A stretch of DNA of 6,198 nt from Alphaproteobacteria bacterium (GTDB lineage: Bacteria > Pseudomonadota > Alphaproteobacteria > Micropepsales > Micropepsaceae), in NCBI GenBank assembly GCA_028869355.1, contig JAGWSK010000560.1, positions 1-6,198 of the forward strand. The letters are read 5' to 3'. A model generated the notes under the pieces. The model saw nothing but the letters and a program-made list of their open reading frames with translations. It did not search any database and was not told the origin of the DNA. Of the stretch, positions 1 to 5,009 are shown piece after piece (the stretch's first letter is position 1; each line of letters opens with the position of its first letter). The translations under genes were made by a program, and so were the position numbers.

Positions 1-273
1 GAGCGGCTCACAACATTCGATATTTCGCCGGACGGCGATCGCTTCTGCCTGAATTTTACCGACCAATCCGGTTCGGCAGCGGGTCTGAGTCTTCCTTCCG
101 AGTGCCTCATTCAGCTGATCATGACCCTGCCAGAGATGGCATTGAAGGCGCTTAAGGTGCGCGATTGGGGAAATGAGGTTTGTGCGCTCGACGGAGGGAT
201 TAAACTGATGGGTCTTGCACCGAATAAAGAACGCGAGCCGCGATCCATATTGCGTGGACCACGTTCTCATTGA
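1..273 (+). CDS. Hypothetical protein, C-terminal fragment (90 residues visible)
   Basis: Frame 1 is open from the window edge to a TGA at 271-273, so the gene starts outside the window. The 90 visible residues have no signal peptide or membrane segment. They begin with alternating polar and hydrophobic residues (TFDISPDGDRFCLNFTD), as expected for beta strands, followed by a likely helix (LPSECLIQLIMTLPEMALKA, residues 31-50). The tail is basic and rich in Arg and Pro (KEREPRSILRGPRSH). I do not recognise the family and assign no function. It reads in the same direction as the mop gene, whose ATG lies 50 bases beyond this stop; a short hairpin sits in that gap. The open frame and normal codon use support a real gene, but without its start this remains uncertain. 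Confidence 0.6.
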   Translation, partial: ERLTTFDISPDGDRFCLNFTDQSGSAAGLSLPSECLIQLIMTLPEMALKALKVRDWGNEVCALDGGIKLMGLAPNKEREPRSILRGPRSH

Positions 274-275
274 TA

Positions 276-294
276 CGGGGTAAGTGTCACCCCG
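276..294 (+). other. Short GC hairpin just after the first stop codon
   Basis: CGGGGT at 276-281 pairs perfectly with ACCCCG at 289-294 around a 7-base loop. It begins two bases after the TGA of the upstream gene and ends 29 bases before the mop ATG. No T tract follows, so it is not a classical rho-independent terminator. It could be a weak terminator, an mRNA 3' end stabiliser, or part of the mop leader. It could also be chance in GC-rich DNA. Confidence 0.3.
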
Positions 295-310
295 CATCAC
301 CCTCAGCAAC

Positions 311-316
311 AGGAGA
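311..316 (+). promoter_or_regulatory. Ribosome binding site of the mop gene
   Basis: AGGAGA lies seven bases before the ATG at 324. It decides the start: the frame is open back to an ATG at 270, but the residues before 324 are not part of the Mop fold and no comparable site precedes 270. Confidence 0.8.
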
Positions 317-323
317 GCGACTT

Positions 324-530
324 ATGAAACTCAGCGCGCGCAATCAGATCAAAGGGAAAGCCGCCGAGGTGAAAAAGGGACAGACGACAGCCCATGTCCG
401 GATCGACATCGGAAACGGCGTCACCATCACATCGTCGATCACCAATGAGGCGGTGGACGAACTTGGGCTGAAGGCCGGCGATCAGGTGATCGCTGTCATC
501 AAAGCATCGGATGTCATGGTTGCGAAGTAG
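324..530 (+). CDS. mop: Molybdenum-pterin-binding protein / molbindin (Mop, single TOBE domain)
   Basis: This 68-residue cytoplasmic protein matches the Mop/molbindin family over its whole length. The family signature begins at residue 3 (SARNQIKGKAAEVKKG), followed by the ITSSITNEAVDELGLKAGD core (residues 35-53) and the ending VIAVIKASDVMVAK. Such small Mop proteins have one TOBE (OB-like) domain, assemble as oligomers (hexamers in studied members), and bind molybdate or tungstate at subunit interfaces, acting in intracellular molybdenum homeostasis. About 68-70 residues is normal for the family, so the gene is complete. The start at 324 is backed by AGGAGA seven bases upstream. No modABC transporter, ModE regulator or molybdoenzyme is visible nearby, so its client is unknown. 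The next gene follows after 33 bases in the same direction. Family assignment is firm; the physiological role is inferred. Confidence 0.95.
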   Translation: MKLSARNQIKGKAAEVKKGQTTAHVRIDIGNGVTITSSITNEAVDELGLKAGDQVIAVIKASDVMVAK

Positions 531-563
531 AATATTCAAGAACCAGGGTGGGATTTCAGAGAC

Positions 564-1118
564 ATGCGGCTAATGACAACGACGGCGAATGTTTTTGGGT
601 TTTCTCTTGCGCTGGCCCTTTTGGCCGCATCAGCCGCGCGGCCACAGGTTGGGCCTGTAGAGCCTTCCCCGTCGCCGCCCTGCACCGAAAGGCAGCCGGG
701 TGATGTCGTTTCCGCCTGGTCGCTACCCGCGGTAGCCGGGCAATCGGGGCATGATGCGAACGAAGCGCGTAGCCATCCTCTGGTTTTGGACAAACCAAAC
801 AAGATCGCGCTGGTCACGCGCGATTCAGCGCGTTTCCCCGTTGTTCCGGGCGGTGCGGAACAGCCCAGGCAGTACATGTATGCTGGAATCATCGGGTTTC
901 ATGTGCCAAGAGACGGCACTTATCGCGTGGTAACCGATGAGGGGATGCGCATCGATGTCGTTGTCGGTGGCAGACTCGTGGATTCGACAGCATTCGGACG
1001 CGGCCCGCACTGTTCAGGCAAATTTGTCGATTTCCCGCTTCACATGGGCGATGCGACGCTCCAGCTCGCCGGAGCGCCATATGAGACGGTGACCGTGTTG
1101 ATCCTGCCCCGACCCTGA
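564..1118 (+). CDS. Hypothetical exported protein, 184 residues
   Basis: The N-terminus is a convincing Sec signal peptide: a short polar start, a hydrophobic core (FGFSLALALLAASAA, residues 11-25) and likely cleavage near ASA/A (residues 22-25). The mature part has a Pro/Ser-rich linker (residues 27-40), then a beta-rich domain (residues 72-184) with blocks YAGIIGFHVPRDGTYRVV, GGRLVDSTAFGRGPHCSG and DATLQLAGAP. There are two cysteines (C40 and C150) that could form a disulfide in the periplasm. From memory, proteins of this shape are common in alphaproteobacteria and are sometimes labelled homogentisate 1,2-dioxygenase, a label I consider wrong for a 184-residue exported protein. ATG 564 and ATG 573 are both possible starts; neither has a strong ribosome site, and a GGTGGG stretch about ten bases before 564 is the best candidate. 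It follows mop by 33 bases and converges on the cytochrome gene, with 33 bases between the stops. Confidence 0.8.
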   Translation: MRLMTTTANVFGFSLALALLAASAARPQVGPVEPSPSPPCTERQPGDVVSAWSLPAVAGQSGHDANEARSHPLVLDKPNKIALVTRDSARFPVVPGGAEQPRQYMYAGIIGFHVPRDGTYRVVTDEGMRIDVVVGGRLVDSTAFGRGPHCSGKFVDFPLHMGDATLQLAGAPYETVTVLILPRP

Positions 1119-1151
1119 CGCTCGTCACGAACCGCACGCGCGCACGACACT

Positions 1152-2804
1152 TCAGGGATTCATTCTCCACGGCGAGCGGTCAGACCAACTTTTCAGTGCC
1201 GCCTCCGCCCAACTGGTCGTCTTGTCGGTGTGGCAAGTGTTGCAGGCATTGGGAATCTTCAGCCGGTCCGTCTCAGACGGTGTGACGAAGTGGAACGTGT
1301 GGCTGCGGACATTCACGTCCGCTATCGTCTGTTCGATTTTCGGCATATGGCAGGCGACACACTCGCTGCCCGTGCTTCCCGGCTTGTGATGCGTGTGCTC
1401 CTCAATGGAAACCGCATGTGGTCCGTTTTGCGTGTTCGGGCCGTGGCACGTCATGCAGATCTGGTTCACCGGACGGCGCAGCATTGCATCATTTTCGCTG
1501 CCATGCGGATCGTGACAACTGAAACAGGTGACGCCGCGCGCGTACATCAGGCTTTGCACGAAATCGTTGCCTTGCATCCGGTTCTTGTGCGCCGTGCCGT
1601 CAGGAAAATGTGTAAAGGTGAGCTCACCCATCTTGTGGTCTTCGAGCGTCCAGTAATCCGACAGCTTCAGCCCCATGTGAAAACCGACCGGCCAGTCGTA
1701 ATAGCGGCCGCCGATTGGATTCTTCATCGGCCGTCCCTGGGAATGACACTGGATGCAGGTATCGTTCGCGGCGACGTAATTCATCCGCGCCGGATTGAGG
1801 ATATTGTCGCGCGTGGGCTGCCGTACATGTTCACTGCCGGCGCCATGGCAGCGTTCGCAGCCGACATTCCATTCCGTCACTGTCTTTGTCGCGATGTCGT
1901 AATTCACGGAATGACAGCCATCGCATAGCGGCCCCGTCGGACGCATCATATTGTCCGGCGGGTACATCGGCGCCCACCAGTCGCCGCCGGTGGCCGGAAC
2001 CACATAGGGCCGCCATATCTTGTGAGTGATGTCCCATTGCGCCGGAAACGGAAAATAGTCGTCGCCGATTTTGGTGAAGTAACGCTGCTTCCATTCGCTG
2101 CCGTAAACCAGCGCGATGTCGCCCTTGGTAAACTTGACCAGCGGATTCGGCTGCGACAGGTCGGGAATGATGGCGTCCGGATGAGTCTTCGGATCGCGCA
2201 CCACGTTGGCCATGCGCGTCTTGCTCCAGCGCTCATATATCTCTTCGTGACAACTCCGGCATTCCGTCGAGCCGACATAATGTGCGTTCGGAACCGGCCC
2301 GGTTTGCGCCACCGCCAATGTTGGCGAGATCGGAACGACGCCGGGTAGATTGCGGATATAGGCCACCAGTTGCCACACCTGCGCATCGGGCAGATGCCAT
2401 GCGGGCATGGCCGTGTTTCGTATGCCGTTTCGGATATGATAAAAAATTTCGCCGTCCGGCATGGTTGGAGCGACATCACGCAGCCGCGGCGGACGAGGAT
2501 ACATACCGGTTGCAATCTCGGTTTTCCCGTCCCCAGCGTAGCCATGGCAGATTTCGCATTTCTGGCGAAACAGGTCGCGCCCGGCTGTGATCTGGGCAGC
2601 GGCAGGATGAACCCCAAGCGGATTTTCACGGGCTTTCGCGATATCCGGCACGCTTTGGTGCAGCAGCCACGTGGCGATCTCTGCTTCCATCGCCGAGGGC
2701 TCACGGTCTGCGACCGAAAGCCCGGGAAGTACCTGCCAGTAAAAGCTGCCGATCATCGCCGTAAACAGACCTGACAGCAGCAATACGCTGCGCGCCTTAC
2801 GCAT
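1152..2804 (-). CDS. Nonahaem c-type cytochrome: monohaem class I domain fused to an octahaem domain
   Basis: The 550-residue product has nine CXXCH haem motifs, with first cysteines at residues 83, 182, 294, 316, 350, 427, 450, 482 and 521. A hydrophobic segment (residues 7-25) is a signal peptide or uncleaved anchor, placing the protein in the periplasm. Residues 70-155 form a class I cytochrome c domain: CEICHGYAGDGKT, then TAMPAWHLPDAQVWQLVAYI with M133 as likely distal ligand. Residues 176-540 resemble the cytochrome c554-like multihaem family (YVGSTECRSCHEEIYERW, EWNVGCERCHGAGSEH, VTCFSCHDPHG, ECVACHMPKI). An aromatic-rich insert lies between haems 2 and 3 (W238, W257, W264, W276, W277). 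No CXXCK active-site motif is present. Related proteins often carry C-terminal TPRs; this one stops soon after the last haem. I chose the ATG at 2802-2804, because it starts the signal sequence and has GGTGGG six bases upstream; the frame stays open to 3143 but would overlap the divergent gene. Electron transfer is secure; substrate and partner are unknown. Confidence 0.93.
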   Translation of the reverse strand: MRKARSVLLLSGLFTAMIGSFYWQVLPGLSVADREPSAMEAEIATWLLHQSVPDIAKARENPLGVHPAAAQITAGRDLFRQKCEICHGYAGDGKTEIATGMYPRPPRLRDVAPTMPDGEIFYHIRNGIRNTAMPAWHLPDAQVWQLVAYIRNLPGVVPISPTLAVAQTGPVPNAHYVGSTECRSCHEEIYERWSKTRMANVVRDPKTHPDAIIPDLSQPNPLVKFTKGDIALVYGSEWKQRYFTKIGDDYFPFPAQWDITHKIWRPYVVPATGGDWWAPMYPPDNMMRPTGPLCDGCHSVNYDIATKTVTEWNVGCERCHGAGSEHVRQPTRDNILNPARMNYVAANDTCIQCHSQGRPMKNPIGGRYYDWPVGFHMGLKLSDYWTLEDHKMGELTFTHFPDGTAHKNRMQGNDFVQSLMYARGVTCFSCHDPHGSENDAMLRRPVNQICMTCHGPNTQNGPHAVSIEEHTHHKPGSTGSECVACHMPKIEQTIADVNVRSHTFHFVTPSETDRLKIPNACNTCHTDKTTSWAEAALKSWSDRSPWRMNP

Positions 2805-2871
2805 CACAAACCCACCGGAGACTACCGGATCGAAGTCTTGCGACTCCCGGAGTTCCTTGGCAAGCGCTGTG

Positions 2872-2891
2872 CGCGGGGTCTCCGCGTTTTT
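2872..2891 (+). terminator. Terminator-like hairpin in the leader of the DUF1259 gene
   Basis: CGCGG (2872-2876) pairs with CCGCG (2882-2886) across a 5-base loop, and TTTTT follows at 2887-2891. This is the shape of a small rho-independent terminator or attenuator on the + strand, 78 bases before the DUF1259 ATG. The stem is short, so chance is possible. Confidence 0.3.
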
Positions 2892-2934
2892 GGTGAGCAC
2901 CGGCCTCCAGATCGCATGTTCGTGCGTTATCGCC

Positions 2935-2960
2935 CTGTTCAGGGGGCAGGCCGTGAACGG
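2935..2960 (+). other. Hairpin reaching into the DUF1259 gene's ribosome binding site
   Basis: CTGTTCA (2935-2941) can pair with TGAACGG (2954-2960), with one G-U pair and a 12-base loop. The last two bases of the 3' arm are the first two of the GGAGGA ribosome site. It may modulate translation, or act as a DNA operator (GTTCA-N12-TGAAC), or mean nothing. Confidence 0.25.
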
Positions 2961-2964
2961 AGGA
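2959..2964 (+). promoter_or_regulatory. Ribosome binding site of the DUF1259 gene
   Basis: GGAGGA is a near-perfect Shine-Dalgarno sequence five bases before the ATG at 2970. It decides the start over the longer open frame beginning at 2838, because the signal peptide begins exactly at 2970. Confidence 0.85.
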
Positions 2965-2969
2965 TTCCC

Positions 2970-3872
2970 ATGAAATCTGCCATCGCATATACCGTCGTGA
3001 TTGCTGCCGGGCTTGCGCTCGGGCCCTCCGCCGGATTTGGCAGCGAGCAGCAATGGGCGCCCGTCGCTCAGGCATTGGGAAAATCGGGAACCGAGATGCC
3101 GGGCGGTATTTATCGTGTTGGCCTGCCGCGAACCGACCTGCACGTCACGCTCGATGGCGTGACTCTGAAAGCTGGATTTGCACTCGGTTCATGGGTCGCA
3201 TTCGAACCGATGGGCAAGGAAGCCATGGTGATGGGCGATCTCGTGCTCACACAAGACGAGGTCGAACCGGTGATGAAGAAACTGCTGGAAGACGGCATCG
3301 AAATTAGCGCGCTGCACAACCATCTGCTGCGCGCATCGCCTCTGCCGTTCTACATGCACATCTCGGCTCGCGGAGATCCGGTCACGCTTGCCCGCAGCAT
3401 TCACGAGGCGCTGCTGTTGAGCGAGACACCGCTCGGAAATACTCCCACCGCTGCTCAGCCGAAAATCGATCTGGATACCGCGATGCTTGACCGTACTATC
3501 GGCGTGGCGGGAAAAGATGCCGGCGGTGTTTATCAGTTCGGGATTCCGCGGGCGAATAGCGTTCGCGCGCATGGCATGGTTGTACCGCCGGCAATGGGCT
3601 CGGCCGAATCAATCAATTTCCAGCCCACCGGAAACGGAAAAGCCGCCATCACCGGCGATTTTGTCCTCACCGCCGCTGAAGTTGCGCCCGTGATGCGGAC
3701 GTTGCGTGACAACGGCATCGATGTCACGGCTTTGCATAATCACATGCTCGACGATCAGCCGCGCATGTTCTTCATGCATTTCTGGGCCAATGACGACGCC
3801 GCCAAACTCGCAAGCGGACTGCGTGCCGCACTTGACCACGTCAACACAAAGAAGCAGGTCGCGTCGAAATAA
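2970..3872 (+). CDS. Exported protein with two tandem DUF1259 (LppY/LpqO-like) domains
   Basis: The 300-residue product starts with a Sec signal peptide (hydrophobic residues 4-20, likely cleavage around residues 21-24). The rest is two copies of the DUF1259 fold, about residues 31-150 and 171-290. Matching landmarks include GGIYRVGLPR / GGVYQFGIPR, MGDLVLTQDEVEPVMKKL / TGDFVLTAAEVAPVMRTL, ISALHNHLL / VTALHNHML and FYMH / FFMH. Both copies keep three histidines: H116, H118 and H130 in the first, H256, H258 and H270 in the second, which could bind a metal or ligand. The family, first named from mycobacterial lipoproteins LppY and LpqO, has no function I know of. No lipobox cysteine is present, so this member is probably soluble in the periplasm. 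It is divergent from the nonahaem cytochrome, which suggests a shared role. Family assignment is confident; any function is inference. Confidence 0.92.
   Translation: MKSAIAYTVVIAAGLALGPSAGFGSEQQWAPVAQALGKSGTEMPGGIYRVGLPRTDLHVTLDGVTLKAGFALGSWVAFEPMGKEAMVMGDLVLTQDEVEPVMKKLLEDGIEISALHNHLLRASPLPFYMHISARGDPVTLARSIHEALLLSETPLGNTPTAAQPKIDLDTAMLDRTIGVAGKDAGGVYQFGIPRANSVRAHGMVVPPAMGSAESINFQPTGNGKAAITGDFVLTAAEVAPVMRTLRDNGIDVTALHNHMLDDQPRMFFMHFWANDDAAKLASGLRAALDHVNTKKQVASK
3060..3419 (+). repeat. DUF1259 domain, copy 1 of the internal duplication
   Basis: Codons for residues 31-150 of the exported protein. The HNH (116-118) and MH (129-130) residues recur exactly 140 residues later in copy 2. The DNA of the two copies is clearly diverged, so this is an old protein-level duplication. 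Boundaries are approximate. Confidence 0.75.
3480..3839 (+). repeat. DUF1259 domain, copy 2 of the internal duplication
   Basis: Codons for residues 171-290. It aligns with copy 1 at a constant 420-base offset at all the landmarks checked (GVYQFGIPR, GDFVLT, ALHNHML, FFMH). It differs in the segment after GIPR, where copy 1 has H58 (DLHVT). Confidence 0.75.
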
Positions 3873-3897
3873 CAGTGGCGAAACGCGTTAGATCGAA

Positions 3898-4998
3898 TCA
3901 GACGATTTGGGCTCGGTGCCGGAGTGCGTGATCGGCAAGCACGCAGGCCACCATGGCTTCACCGATCGGAACGGCGCGGATGCCGACACAAGGGTCATGC
4001 CGGCCCTTGGTGAAGATTTCGGTTTCGTTGCCCGCCACATCGATGGTCCGGCGTGGCGTCAGGATGGACGAGGTGGGCTTCACCGAGAACCGTGCCACGA
4101 TCGGCTGACCGGTGGAGATGCCGCCGAGAATACCGCCGGCCTGATTCGACAGGAACAGGGGTTTGCCATCTCCGCCGCGCCGCATTTCATCGGCATTCTC
4201 TTCGCCGGTCAGTTCGGCCGCCTTCATTCCGGCGCCGATCTCCACGCCTTTGACCGCATTGATGCCCATCAGCGCCGCGGCGAGATCGGCATCGAGCTTG
4301 CCGTAAACCGGCGCGCCAAGGCCCGCCGGAACGCCTTCAGCGACGACTTCGATGATGGCGCCGCAGGATGATCCGGCTTTGCGCAGGCCCTCGAGATAAT
4401 CCGCCCACTGATTGACCACGCCGGGATCGGGTGAATTGAACGGGTTCTGCTGGACCTTATTCCAGTCCCACCGGTTGCGGTCGATCCGATGCGGCCCCAT
4501 CTGAATCAGCGCTGCGCGAATGGTGACCGCGCCATAGATGCGGTCGAGAATCTTGCGTGCGATTGCGCCCGCCGCGACGCGGGTCGCGGTTTCGCGTGCC
4601 GATTGCCGTCCGCCGCCGCGGTAATCGCGGACGCCGTATTTCGCCCAATAGGTATAGTCGGCGTGCCCGGGACGGAATTTGTCGCGAATGTCGGCGTAAT
4701 CCTTGCTGCGCACATCGGTGTTGTCGATGAGGAGCGCAATCGGTGTTCCGGTCGTGAGCTGTTCCGGCATGCGTTCATCCTGGAACACGCCCGAGAGGAT
4801 TCGCACCCGGTCTTCTTCCTTGCGCTGGCTGACGAATTTCGACTGTCCGGGTTTGCGGCGATCGAGCCAGGGCTGGATATCGGACTCGGTGAGTGGGATG
4901 CCGGGCGGACAGCCATCAACCACGCAACCGATCGCGGGACCATGGCTTTCGCCGAAGGTGGTGACGCGAAACAGGTGGCCGAAGGTGTTGAAGGACAT
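3898..4998 (-). CDS. aroC: Chorismate synthase
   Basis: AroC converts 5-enolpyruvylshikimate 3-phosphate to chorismate, the last step of the shikimate pathway, using reduced FMN in the cytoplasm. The 366-residue length is normal. All three family signatures are visible: GESHGPAIGCVVDGCPPG (residues 16-33), YRGGGRQSARETATRVAAGA (126-145) and RHDPCVGIRAVPIGEAM (333-349). The N-terminus SFNTFGHLFRVTTFGESHG is typical and fixes the start. The gene begins 11 bases after the fabI stop; its ribosome site is weak (GGGAC at 5002-5006 is very close, AGGAAA at 5014-5019 rather far), so translation may be helped by coupling to fabI. Its stop converges on the DUF1259 gene with 25 bases between them and no clear terminator. 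Confidence 0.98.
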   Translation of the reverse strand: MSFNTFGHLFRVTTFGESHGPAIGCVVDGCPPGIPLTESDIQPWLDRRKPGQSKFVSQRKEEDRVRILSGVFQDERMPEQLTTGTPIALLIDNTDVRSKDYADIRDKFRPGHADYTYWAKYGVRDYRGGGRQSARETATRVAAGAIARKILDRIYGAVTIRAALIQMGPHRIDRNRWDWNKVQQNPFNSPDPGVVNQWADYLEGLRKAGSSCGAIIEVVAEGVPAGLGAPVYGKLDADLAAALMGINAVKGVEIGAGMKAAELTGEENADEMRRGGDGKPLFLSNQAGGILGGISTGQPIVARFSVKPTSSILTPRRTIDVAGNETEIFTKGRHDPCVGIRAVPIGEAMVACVLADHALRHRAQIV

Positions 4999-5009
4999 CT
5001 TGTCCCGCG

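Larger units (their letters stand above)
2805..2969. promoter_or_regulatory. Divergent intergenic region between the cytochrome and DUF1259 genes
   Basis: This 165-bp gap must hold the promoters of both divergent genes. I found no clear sigma-70 or EcfG promoter and no FNR/FixK-type TTGAT-N4-ATCAA box. Visible dyads are ACTCC-C-GGAGT at 2843-2853, preceded by AGTC-N4-GACT at 2834-2845; a GC hairpin plus T tract at 2872-2891; GGTG-AG-CACC at 2892-2901; and GTTCA-N12-TGAAC at 2937-2958. A regulator shared by both genes is plausible but is inference. Confidence 0.5.

Noticed and set aside
268..282. TTGAT-N4-GGTAA before mop as an FNR/FixK box
   Set aside because: Only the left half-site matches, and it overlaps the stop codon and the hairpin.
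1119..1151. Possible terminator between the convergent exported protein and cytochrome genes
   Set aside because: The 33-bp gap is GC-rich (alternating CG) but forms no clear stem with a T tract on either strand.
1230..1928. A 232-codon open frame on the + strand opposite the cytochrome gene
   Set aside because: It lies fully antisense to the haem-motif coding frame, has an Arg/His/Ala-rich composition typical of GC-rich shadow frames, and matches no domain I recognise.
2830..2856. GGAAC on the - strand upstream of the cytochrome gene as an EcfG-type -35 element
   Set aside because: The bases 16-18 downstream do not contain a CGTT -10 element.
3873..3906. Possible terminator between the convergent DUF1259 and aroC genes
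   Set aside because: Only 4-5 bp stems (for example AATC/GATT) and an 8-bp palindrome AACGCGTT can be drawn, none strong enough to call.
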